64,000 nt of DNA from Mycolicibacterium sp. BiH015. Its GTDB lineage: Bacteria > Actinomycetota > Actinomycetes > Mycobacteriales > Mycobacteriaceae. The position numbers and the translations under genes are program-made. The stretch spans positions 700,469 to 764,468 of the forward strand of contig NZ_JAQGCZ010000002.1 of the NCBI RefSeq assembly GCF_027706845.1, given 5' to 3'. Positions 17,779-25,454 of this stretch are shown here, piece by piece; within the stretch, counting starts at the first letter, position 1; each line of letters begins with the position of its first letter. The notes beneath the pieces were generated by a model. That model had not been told where the DNA came from. It ran no database searches and saw only the letters and a program-made list of their open reading frames with translations.

Positions 17779-19032
17779 ATGGCGACCCCCACCCTTCCGC
17801 CGGGATTCGACTTCACAGACCCCGACCTGAACTGCGCGCGGCTCCCGATCGAAGAGCTCTCGGAGCTGCGTCGCAGCGAACCGATCTGGTGGAACGCACA
17901 ACCCATCGGCAACGGCGGGTTTGACGACGGCGGCTTCTGGGTCGTGACCAAGCACAAGGACGTCAAGGAGATCTCCAAGCGCAGCGACGTCTTCTCCAGC
18001 CAGCAGAAGACGGCGCTCCCCCGCTATCCCGAAGGGTCGACCGGCGAACAGATCGAGACCGGCAGCCTGGTCCTGCTCAACATGGACGCGCCGCGTCACA
18101 CGCACCTGCGCAAGATCATCTCGCGGGGCTTCACGCCCAGAGCCGTCGAACGCTTGCGCGACGACCTCAGCCAGCGCGCGCAGGCCATCGCCAAGAGCGC
18201 GGCGGCGGCGGGCACCGGCGACTTCGTCGAGCAGGTGTCGTGCGAATTGCCGCTGCAGGCCATCGCCGGCTTGCTCGGAGTGCCGATCGAGGATCGCAAG
18301 AAGCTGTTCGACTGGTCCAACCAAATGGTCAGCGACGACGATCCGGAATATGCGCACTACGACAACCGCAATGCGGCAACCGAACTCATCATGTACGCGA
18401 TGCAGCTCGCGGCGATCCGGGCCGAGAACCCCGGCGAGGACATCGTCACCAAGCTGATCGAGGCCGACGTCGACGGGCACAAACTCTCCGATGACGAGTT
18501 CGGCTTCTTCATGGTGCTGCTCGCGGTGGCCGGTAACGAGACGACGCGCAACTCCATCACCCACGGCATGATCGCGTTCACCGAACACCCGGATCAGTGG
18601 GAGCTGTTCAAGCGGGAACGTCCCGTCACCGCGGTCGACGAGATCGTTCGGTGGGCAACACCGGTGACGTCGTTCCAGCGCACCGCACTGCAGGACTACG
18701 AACTTTCCGGGGTGCTGATCAAGAAGGGCCAGCGCGTCGTGATGTCCTACCGGTCGGCGAACTTCGACGAGGAAGTGTTCGACGACCCCTTCACGTTCAA
18801 CATCCTGCGCGACCCCAATCCACACGTCGGCTTCGGCGGCACAGGTGCGCACTACTGCATCGGCGCCAATCTTGCGCGGATGACGATCGAGCTGATGTTC
18901 AACGCGATCGCCGACCACATGCCCGACCTGACCTCTGTCGGTACGCCCGACCGGCTGCGGTCCGGCTGGCTCAACGGGATCAAGCACTGGCAGGTCGACT
19001 ACACCGGTCAGGGCTGCCCCGTCGCGCACTAG
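17779..19032 (+). CDS. Cytochrome P450, CYP125 family (steroid C26/C27 hydroxylase-like)
   Basis: 417 residues. It has the oxygen-binding helix AGNETTRNSI, the ExxR motif (EIVR), the heme loop FGGTGAHYCIGANLARM with the Cys ligand, and the CYP125-like N-terminus LPPGFDFTDPD. Stretches such as LRKIISRGFTPRAVERL, SCELPLQAIAGLLGVP and RLRSGWLNGIKHWQVDYTG are near-identical to my memory of M. tuberculosis CYP125A1, which oxidises the cholesterol side chain. This copy is not in the main cholesterol cluster and may be a paralogue with another sterol-like substrate. No KstR site was found upstream. The ATG at 17779 follows a GAGGAGCGA ribosome-binding site. Confidence 0.9.
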   Translation: MATPTLPPGFDFTDPDLNCARLPIEELSELRRSEPIWWNAQPIGNGGFDDGGFWVVTKHKDVKEISKRSDVFSSQQKTALPRYPEGSTGEQIETGSLVLLNMDAPRHTHLRKIISRGFTPRAVERLRDDLSQRAQAIAKSAAAAGTGDFVEQVSCELPLQAIAGLLGVPIEDRKKLFDWSNQMVSDDDPEYAHYDNRNAATELIMYAMQLAAIRAENPGEDIVTKLIEADVDGHKLSDDEFGFFMVLLAVAGNETTRNSITHGMIAFTEHPDQWELFKRERPVTAVDEIVRWATPVTSFQRTALQDYELSGVLIKKGQRVVMSYRSANFDEEVFDDPFTFNILRDPNPHVGFGGTGAHYCIGANLARMTIELMFNAIADHMPDLTSVGTPDRLRSGWLNGIKHWQVDYTGQGCPVAH

Positions 19033-20371
19033 GAAACCGGGGCGAGCGGCGGACCGGTGCGGGTGCCGAGGTCTCGGCACAGCGCCGCGAGCTCGTGGCG
19101 GTCGGGGCCGGCAGCGGTCGAAGGCCGCCATCCGGTGGCGTACACCGCCCGTGCCCGCTCCTGCAGAGGGTCGAGGCTCTCGGGCAGGGCGGCCATCCGG
19201 TCGTACGGGATCACGTACGGACGCATCGTGGAATCGGCAGCGGCGGCGGCCACCACGAGGTCCGACGGCAGCGGCCTGCCGAGGTCGATGCCGCCGCCGG
19301 CCCATCGGCGCAGGCGGTCGCCGTCGCTGTGCACATGGTCGAGAAACCACGGGCGGATGTGTGCGCGGCACCAGAGGTCGAACTCCGCCGTCACGGCGTC
19401 GGTGTCGGAGTCGCGAGACAGCAGGGCGATCAGCGCCTGAGCCTGTCGGAAAGCCAGGGTCACCCCGCGTCCCGCCAGAGGTGTTGTGGTACAAACGGAG
19501 TCGCCGACGCGAATCAGCCCGGGCTGCACGGGCCGCCCGGCGTCGTCCAGTTGGCCGCGATAGCTGTTGTGCAGCCGTCCGCCGGGCAGAACAGGTGTTG
19601 TCGGATACGCGCGGCGGGGTTCGATCCACTCGGCGAGCATCGGTATGGCCCGGACGGCGGCGTCGAAAACCTCGGGGTGCCGCAGTGCGTGCAATCCAGG
19701 TCGGTGCCGTCGTGGGTGATGGTGAGCGAGAAGTTCGCTCCGTCGTGCAGGAAGGCGACAGCGAAGTAGCCGTCGAGACTCAGCGACAGGCCGATCGGCG
19801 AGTTGACCGGGCCTGGGTTGTCGGCTTTCACCAGACGGTACTGCCTACTGACGTAGGACGCCGCGCACGGACCGCCCTCGCACTTTTCAGGCGCGCCCTC
19901 GCGCATGACGCGGCTGGCCCGTCCGGAGGCGTCGATGACGAGGTCGGCGGGAAGGACACCGCTGCCGATGCGGAGCGCGACGGCCCGGCCGGCCTCGTAC
20001 CGGACCGCGTCGACATGGCCGGTGATCAGGGTCAATCCTGGCTGCCGCGAAGCTGTTTCGCGCAGGACGCGCTCGAACAGCGAGCGGCGGCTGTGCAGAG
20101 CGATCGGGGTGCCGTCTTCGGCCGACACGACCCTGGCGCCGACCCGCCGCAGCGCGCGGAGGGCATCGGGTATCTGGTCCTGCAGGGCTTCGACTGCCGG
20201 TCCACGGAACGTATGTGCGTGCTCGAACTGCATCACCCCGCGCCGCCTCCAGGCGCCGTCCTTTTCCGGTCCCGGGTCACGGTCGACGATGACCACCCGG
20301 CGGCCCCGGCGAGCCAGTGTGATCGCGGTGAAGAGCCCCGTGGGACCTGCCCCGACGACGACAGTGGGCAT
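19029..20371 (-). pseudogene. FAD-dependent monooxygenase, interrupted by an apparent 1-nt deletion
   Basis: Two frames together make one flavoprotein monooxygenase of about 446 residues. The N-terminal frame (20371 to ~19697) has the FAD motif VVVGAGPTGLFTAITLARRG and VIDASGRASRV; the C-terminal frame (to 19029) has the second FAD motif RVGDSVCTTTPLAGRGVTLAF. The frame changes near 19695-19700, where restoring one G in a G run (DLGLHALRHP) rejoins both halves. It is either a real recent inactivation or a sequencing error. The gene diverges from a TetR regulator with a shared palindrome, and its stop overlaps the P450 stop by 4 bp; substrate unknown. Confidence 0.75.
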
Positions 20372-20397
20372 CACGACTCTTTTCAGGTAGCGTTGGG

Positions 20398-20410
20398 TGT
20401 AATGATTACA
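20398..20410. promoter_or_regulatory. Palindromic operator between flavin monooxygenase and TetR genes
   Basis: TGTAATGATTACA is a perfect 13-bp palindrome around a central G. It lies between divergent starts at 20371 and 20427, 26 and 16 bp away. The position is what is expected for the TetR protein encoded on the right, repressing itself and the monooxygenase. Confidence 0.65.
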
Positions 20411-20426
20411 TCGAGAGTCACCTAAA

Positions 20427-21071
20427 ATGGCCGAGGTTGTCAAGCGCGGCTACCGCTCGGACGTCCGGACGGCCCAAGCGCGAGAAACCCGACGCAGGAT
20501 CATCAGGTCCGCGTCCGAGTTGTTCGTGGCGGCGGGTTACGGCGCCACCTCCGTGGATGCGATCGCCGAGGGTGCGGGGGTCAGCCGCAAGACCGTGTTC
20601 AACGCCGTCGGAGGCAAAGCGGAAATCCTTGCCATGGCCCTTGATTGGGCCGTCGCCGGCGACGACGAACCGATTCCGCTCATGGACCGTCCCGACGTGG
20701 CCGCGCTGCTGCGGCTCGATGATCCGGGGCAACTGCTCGACGCCTGGGCCGCCGTGATCGTCGACATCGACAGCCGGGTGGCCGACCTTTACGCCGCGCT
20801 GGAAGCCGCTGCGGGGGTGGACTCGACGGCGCACGCACTGTTCACGCGTCTGCAGTCGCAGCGGCGGGAAGGCGCGCAGGTGGTCGTCGACGCGGTCGTC
20901 GCCCGGAAAGGTGTCCGCCACCGACTGCTCCGCGCCGAGGCCGCGGATCTGGCCTGCCTGTTCAGCGAACCGCTGATGTATCGACGCCTGGTCGGCGACC
21001 AGGGGTGGTCGGTCAAGCGGTTCGAGCGCTGGCTGCGTACCACGCTTCGCGAGCAGTTGCTCAGGACCTGA
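20427..21071 (+). CDS. TetR/AcrR family regulator
   Basis: 214 residues. The DNA-binding domain covers ~10-60 (ARETRRRIIRSASELFVAAGYGATSVDAIAEGAGVSRKTVFNAVGGKAEIL, with a classic TetR helix-turn-helix). The rest is a helical ligand domain without assignable ligand. It diverges from the flavin monooxygenase across a 13-bp perfect palindrome, the usual arrangement for local repressor and target. Its 3' end overlaps the next, convergent gene by 11 bp. Confidence 0.86.
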   Translation: MAEVVKRGYRSDVRTAQARETRRRIIRSASELFVAAGYGATSVDAIAEGAGVSRKTVFNAVGGKAEILAMALDWAVAGDDEPIPLMDRPDVAALLRLDDPGQLLDAWAAVIVDIDSRVADLYAALEAAAGVDSTAHALFTRLQSQRREGAQVVVDAVVARKGVRHRLLRAEAADLACLFSEPLMYRRLVGDQGWSVKRFERWLRTTLREQLLRT

Positions 21072-21372
21072 CGCGGGCGTCCGGATAGTCGAGAATCGAG
21101 CGCCAATAGTCCTCGGGGATCTCGGCATTCGAGCGCAGCACCATCGCCAGCCCGGTGGCCATCGCCACGCCGAGCAGGCCGAGCCACAACCCCGCCGCGG
21201 CGATGAACACCCACAGCGCCGTCGTCAGTGTCGGCCACGGCGACAGCAGCGCCAGAACCGGTGCGAAGAAGAATCCCGTGCCGATGTACCAGGACGACCC
21301 CGCTCTGTCGCACTTCAGGACGAACCGCAGCCACCGGGGAATCGGGGGGACTGCGCGTGTGTGGTGAACCAT
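21061..21372 (-). CDS. Small membrane protein, unknown function
   Basis: 103 residues with two hydrophobic spans, about 27-48 (SWYIGTGFFFAPVLALLSPWPTL region) and 51-78 (ALWVFIAAAGLWLGLLGVAMATGLAMV). The C-terminus is polar (EIPEDYWRSILDYPDARVRS). It is divergent from the XRE regulator, sharing an intergenic region with two palindromes. Confidence 0.6.
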   Translation of the reverse strand: MVHHTRAVPPIPRWLRFVLKCDRAGSSWYIGTGFFFAPVLALLSPWPTLTTALWVFIAAAGLWLGLLGVAMATGLAMVLRSNAEIPEDYWRSILDYPDARVRS

Positions 21373-21384
21373 GCCCTCACTGTG

Positions 21385-21421
21385 ACCCCGTGGGGTAAGC
21401 GGGGCAATTACCTCTGAGGTA
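21385..21421. promoter_or_regulatory. Two adjacent inverted repeats upstream of XRE regulator
   Basis: ACCCCGTGGGGT (21385-21396; arms ACCCC/GGGGT) is followed 12 bp later by TACCTCTGAGGTA (21409-21421; perfect around the central T). Both lie between the divergent membrane-protein and XRE genes. They are candidate operators for the XRE protein. Confidence 0.5.
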
Positions 21422-21458
21422 GTGGCCCGACGACGTCCCGACGGCGAGACTGACTTCC

Positions 21459-22235
21459 ATGACGATGGCGGACGAGCAGGCGGGAACCTTCGGGGCGATG
21501 ATGCGCGGCTGGCGGCAGCGGCGGCGCATGAGCCAGCTCGATCTGGCGCTGGAAGCCGATGTGTCGGCCCGGCACGTCAGCTTCATCGAGACGGGGAGGT
21601 CGACTCCGAGCCGGGCCATGGTGCTGCGGCTGGCGTCGGTGCTCGACGTTCCGCAGCGGGAGCAGAACCGCATGCTCATCGCGGCGGGGCTGGCCCCGGT
21701 GTATTCCGAACGATCGCTCGACGCTCCCGACATGGCGGCGGTGCGATCCGGCGTGGCGAAAGTGCTCGACGCCTACGATCCGTTCCCGTGCGTCGTCGTC
21801 GACCGGGGGTGGTGGATCCTGGCGGCCAACCCCGGCGCTGCGGTTCTGCTCGACGGTGTCGCGCCGCACCTGCTGCAGCGTCCCAATGCGCTCCGGATCG
21901 CGCTGCATCCGGAGGGTTTGGCGCCTCGCATCGGCAACCTCGCACAGTGGCGCACCCATCTGCTTGAGCGACTGCGGCGCGAAGTCGCGTCCGGCGACCA
22001 TGCCGAGCTGCGTGACCTTCTTGCCGAAATCGATTCGTACCCGGGTGGTTTCGAGGAGTCGCCGGATCTCGGTGGGGTCGCGGTGCCGCTGGAACTGGAG
22101 ACGACCGACGGTCGTCGCCTGCGCTTCCTCAGCATGGTGACGACGTTCGGCACGGCGCTGGACCTGACTGCCTCGGAGCTCAGCATCGAGGCGTTCCTCC
22201 CGGCCGACGACGCCACCGCAGCCGCATTGGGTTGA
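21459..22235 (+). CDS. XRE family regulator with MmyB-like ligand-binding domain
   Basis: 258 residues. The helix-turn-helix spans ~12-66 (MRGWRQRRRMSQLDLALEADVSARHVSFIETGRSTPSR). The C-terminal ~170 residues match the MmyB-type domain that can bind fatty-acid-like ligands (VLDAYDPFPCVVVDRGWWILAANPGA, ETTDGRRLRFLSMVTTFGTALD). Such regulators usually control a divergent or downstream oxidoreductase. Here an AhpD-like gene starts 72 bp downstream on the same strand. Confidence 0.85.
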   Translation: MTMADEQAGTFGAMMRGWRQRRRMSQLDLALEADVSARHVSFIETGRSTPSRAMVLRLASVLDVPQREQNRMLIAAGLAPVYSERSLDAPDMAAVRSGVAKVLDAYDPFPCVVVDRGWWILAANPGAAVLLDGVAPHLLQRPNALRIALHPEGLAPRIGNLAQWRTHLLERLRREVASGDHAELRDLLAEIDSYPGGFEESPDLGGVAVPLELETTDGRRLRFLSMVTTFGTALDLTASELSIEAFLPADDATAAALG

Positions 22236-22307
22236 GCCAGGGAAGAGTTCGCATCTCGGCGTGCCGAACTGTTGGCGGCAACCGTGCGGTGCGAAAGGGT
22301 CAGCTCC

Positions 22308-22940
22308 ATGACCGCCACTGTTCCCGACACGTCCACCCTGACCCCCGCCGCCATCTCCCGCCTGGCAGTGCCCGAACTCGACGACCTCCGATCGCCGGGT
22401 GTGCGTGGCTTCTTCACCAGGCAACTGCGCGAGGAGGGACTCACCTCGAATTGGTTCCGTGCCCTCTCGCTCAACGAAGACGACCTCGAACGCCTGAATG
22501 CCTACCTGCTTCCGCTGCTCGGCACCGACGGCCGCGGCGGCTTGAGCGCGCGTGAGCGTGAAGTCATCGCCACGGTCGTCTCGGGTGAGAACCGCTGCGC
22601 GTACTGCCACACCAACCACGCCAACAAGCTCGGTAAGGTTGCCGGGGACTGGTCGTTCGGCCAGCGTGTCGCCATCGATCACCGCCAGGTCGCGGAGCTG
22701 ACCGAGCGCGAGCGGGCATTGGCCGATCTTGCGGTCGCGGTCAACAACCATCCGCAGGACATTCGAGACGAGGACTTCGCCCGTCTCCGCAGCCTGGGCC
22801 TCGATGATCACGAGATCCTGGAAGCCCTTTCGATCGCGGCGTTCATCGGCGCCACGAATCGCATCGGAATCGCGCTGTCGGTGCCGCCCAATCCGGAATA
22901 CACCGGCATTCCGGCCGGACAGGGGCGTCCGACGGAATAG
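22308..22940 (+). CDS. Peroxidase-related AhpD-like protein
   Basis: 210 residues of the AhpD/carboxymuconolactone-decarboxylase fold. The redox CxxC plus His motif is ENRCAYCHTNH, typical of the 'uncharacterised peroxidase-related' subfamily, and the helix AVNNHPQDIRDEDFARLRSLGL follows. The ATG at 22308 is preferred to an upstream alternative because the conserved region starts later and spacing is better. It is probably involved in alkylhydroperoxide or thiol redox chemistry and may be controlled by the XRE regulator. Confidence 0.82.
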   Translation: MTATVPDTSTLTPAAISRLAVPELDDLRSPGVRGFFTRQLREEGLTSNWFRALSLNEDDLERLNAYLLPLLGTDGRGGLSAREREVIATVVSGENRCAYCHTNHANKLGKVAGDWSFGQRVAIDHRQVAELTERERALADLAVAVNNHPQDIRDEDFARLRSLGLDDHEILEALSIAAFIGATNRIGIALSVPPNPEYTGIPAGQGRPTE

Positions 22941-22951
22941 AGTCGGGCGCC

Positions 22952-23377
22952 ATGAACTCCCGACACCTCATGGCGGCCGTCGTCGGCAGCGTCACCGTGC
23001 TGGCGATCGCCGGCTGCTCGACCCCGGAGCCGGCACTCGGCGGGACCACCGCGACAGTGTCGATCGACGGCAAAGACACCGGAGGCGACGTCGCCGTGCG
23101 CTGCCATCAGTCGGGGTGGGCGTGGTACATCGAGACCCCGGACAAGCAGAACGGGTTCACCGCCGTGCTCGAGACCGGGGGTGAGGTTTCGGCGAAGTCC
23201 GTGGACTTCCGTAACGTCGGCGGCTTCACCGGGTCGTTCTGGGTCGACAACGTCGGCGAGGCCGAGGTATCCAGTGGCGACGGCGACTTCACGATCACCG
23301 GCACCGCCGACGGCACCTTCGACGACAGGCCGAGGGACGAGGTGTCGGCGCAGTTCCGCATCCAAGCGAGCTGCTGA
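22952..23377 (+). CDS. LpqH-like 19-kDa lipoprotein
   Basis: 141 residues with a lipoprotein signal peptide ending in the lipobox IAGC (Cys about residue 22), so the mature protein should be diacylglycerol-anchored outside the membrane. The mature domain resembles the mycobacterial LpqH/19-kDa antigen family: TTATVSIDGKD near the start, two later Cys (VRCHQ and the terminal SC), and DGDFTITGTADG near the end. Function in the envelope is not established. It follows the AhpD-like gene by 11 bp and converges on the FAAL gene. Confidence 0.82.
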   Translation: MNSRHLMAAVVGSVTVLAIAGCSTPEPALGGTTATVSIDGKDTGGDVAVRCHQSGWAWYIETPDKQNGFTAVLETGGEVSAKSVDFRNVGGFTGSFWVDNVGEAEVSSGDGDFTITGTADGTFDDRPRDEVSAQFRIQASC

Positions 23378-23401
23378 CCGCCGTTCTCCACCCCTGCGTG
23401 C

Positions 23402-25180
23402 TCACGCGTCCAAACGGGCGAACCGGTTCTGCTTGTACTCCTCGGCGCACGACTGTCTGCGGACCTTGCCGCTGGTGGTGATCGGGATCGATCCCGGGGC
23501 CACCAGCACCAGATCGGACACGGCGAGCCCGTGCGATGTGGAGATGGCCGAGGTGACGTCACGCTTGACGGCGGCGAACTGATCCTGCGGATCTTCATCC
23601 GGACCGCTGCGCTTTCTGAACTCGATCACCGCGACCAACTGCTCCACGCCGTCTGACGGGACGCCGATCGCGGCGACGCGACCTCCGGTGATCTCGGAGA
23701 TCGTCGCCTCGATGTCGTCGGGGGCGTGGTTGCGTCCGTAGACGATCAGGAGGTCTTTGATTCGGCCGACCACGAAAAGCTGACCGCCCGAGATGAATCC
23801 GAGGTCGCCCGTCCTCAGCCACGGCCCCTCGGGTGTGCCCTCGGAAGGGTCGACCAGGGTGGCGCGGAAGACCCGCTCGCTGTCCTCGGGTTTCTGCCAG
23901 TAACCGCCGCCGACGTTGTCGCCGTGCACCCAGACCTCGCCGGTCTTGCCGTCCGGGCATTCCGTGCGCGTGTCGGGATCGACGATGCGCACCAGCGGGG
24001 AGAGCGACGACAGCGGGGTGTCGTACCCGACCAGAGGCGTGCCGCCGCCGTTCGCCGACCGCTTCGCGGTGCCCTCGGACAGCGCCTCGCTGTCGAAGTC
24101 GACGATGGACGGCGGCTTGCCTGGCCGGACCGTCGCGACGTACAGCGTGGCCTCGGCGAGCCCGTAGGACGGCTGAATCACCCGCTCGTCCAGATTGAAC
24201 CGGGCGAACCGGTCGGTGAAGCGCTTGATCGTCGTGGGATTCACCCGCTCGGCACCGCTCTGGATGATGAACACGTCGCCGAGATCGAGATCGGCCATGT
24301 CGGCATCCGTGGTCTTGCGCGCCGCCAGTTCGAACGCGAAGTTCGGGGCCGAGGTGAACGCCTTGGTGTTGCCCGCCATCAGCTGCACCCACCGTGCGGG
24401 CCGTTCCAGGAACGACAACGGGCTGGTCAACACAGTGCTGATCCCACCGTAGACCGGTGTGCAGATGCCGAGCAGAAGTCCGAGGTCGTGATAGAAGGGC
24501 AGCCACGACACCACCGTCATGTCGGGTGGGGCGACTCCCCCGTGATCCACCGAGTAATCCGTGGTGATCTGCGCAATGTTGGTCAGGAGATTCCTGTTGG
24601 AGATCATCACACCCGCCGGGGAACGCGTCGATCCCGACGTGTACTGCAGATAGGCCGTCCGGGTGTCGTCGGGGTCGACGTCGTCGCGCCGGCCGCCGGG
24701 TGGCACCGCCGCGTCGAGATCCAGCGAGTCGACCTCGATGAGCGCCGGGGCAACGTCGCCGGGCTCCGTGGCGACGTGTCCGGCCAGGTCGCCGACCACA
24801 GCGGACGTCGTCAGGACGGCCGCGGGCGCGGCGTCGCGCAGAACAGAATCCACTCGCTCGTCGGCGACACCGCCGAACGGGACCGACAGCGGGACCGCGA
24901 TGAGACCCGCCTCCAGTGCACCGAGGAACCCGACGATGTAGTCCAACGACTGAGGGGCGGAGATGACGGCACGATCGCCGGGTTGGGCGCAGTGCCTGAG
25001 TTCGCGCGCGACGTTGCGTACCCGCCGATACAGCTGCGGCCATGTCAGGCTTTCGGCCACGCCGGCGCGGTCACGGTCGTAGTCGACGAACGTGAACGCC
25101 GTGTCGTCCGGTTGCAGGCTGGCGCGCTCGCGCAGCAGATCCGGAATGGATGTCTCGACCACCTCTGTCACGCGAAGCAA
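23402..25180 (-). CDS. Fatty acyl-AMP ligase (FAAL, FadD-type)
   Basis: 592 residues. Adenylation motifs are [13 protein letters not shown] (P loop), [22 protein letters not shown], a [17 protein letters not shown] segment and the catalytic Lys in TTSGKVRRQ. The sequence aligns with FadD32/FadD23-type enzymes, which make acyl-adenylates and load them onto PKS or NRPS carriers rather than forming CoA esters. The start may be TTG 25180 or GTG 25171; neither has a strong ribosome-binding site. It diverges from the MAS-type PKS, the usual FAAL-PKS pairing, and should supply the lipid starter of the peptide. Confidence 0.9.
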   Translation of the reverse strand: MLRVTEVVETSIPDLLRERASLQPDDTAFTFVDYDRDRAGVAESLTWPQLYRRVRNVARELRHCAQPGDRAVISAPQSLDYIVGFLGALEAGLIAVPLSVPFGGVADERVDSVLRDAAPAAVLTTSAVVGDLAGHVATEPGDVAPALIEVDSLDLDAAVPPGGRRDDVDPDDTRTAYLQYTSGSTRSPAGVMISNRNLLTNIAQITTDYSVDHGGVAPPDMTVVSWLPFYHDLGLLLGICTPVYGGISTVLTSPLSFLERPARWVQLMAGNTKAFTSAPNFAFELAARKTTDADMADLDLGDVFIIQSGAERVNPTTIKRFTDRFARFNLDERVIQPSYGLAEATLYVATVRPGKPPSIVDFDSEALSEGTAKRSANGGGTPLVGYDTPLSSLSPLVRIVDPDTRTECPDGKTGEVWVHGDNVGGGYWQKPEDSERVFRATLVDPSEGTPEGPWLRTGDLGFISGGQLFVVGRIKDLLIVYGRNHAPDDIEATISEITGGRVAAIGVPSDGVEQLVAVIEFRKRSGPDEDPQDQFAAVKRDVTSAISTSHGLAVSDLVLVAPGSIPITTSGKVRRQSCAEEYKQNRFARLDA

Positions 25181-25385
25181 ATTACCGCAGGCGTCAATCT
25201 CTCATCCTGAAAACGCCACTTGTGCGGCGGAGGCCCGGTGGGCGCGGAATCCGGACACGGCTTTTCGCCGCTCGGCAGGTACTTGACCAAGAATCCGACA
25301 TCTGCGTCAATAATGTCCTACTTTGGATGGGGGCCGGAGGCGGGGAAAGCAGCGAACTGCTCGCATGCTGCCGTGAGGAGATGTA
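25181..25385. promoter_or_regulatory. Divergent FAAL / PKS promoter region
   Basis: The region between the FAAL start and a short leader ORF must hold both promoters. GAGGAG (25375-25380) is a strong ribosome-binding site serving the leader, not the PKS start. I see no clear operator palindrome. Confidence 0.5.
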
Positions 25386-25454
25386 ATGGCTTCATCCAGC
25401 GAGATTCAAGACCGAGCAAACCTTCCTGCTCGACGACCGCTGATCGGTCTATGA
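25386..25454 (+). CDS. 22-codon leader ORF overlapping the PKS start
   Basis: ATG 25386, 5 bp after GAGGAG, opens a 22-residue frame ([22 protein letters not shown]) ending in TGA 25452-25454. Its stop overlaps the PKS start codon as ATGA, in another frame. The PKS start has no good ribosome-binding site, so ribosomes finishing this leader could re-initiate on the PKS. Whether the peptide itself matters is unknown. An alternative is that an indel has separated these residues from the PKS N-terminus. Confidence 0.45.
   Translation: MASSSEIQDRANLPARRPLIGL

Noticed and set aside
17614..19629. Upstream extension of the Ala/Pro-rich secreted protein frame
   Set aside because: It runs antisense through the P450 gene, is Arg-rich, and lies before a clear ribosome-binding site, GTG and signal peptide at 17,613.
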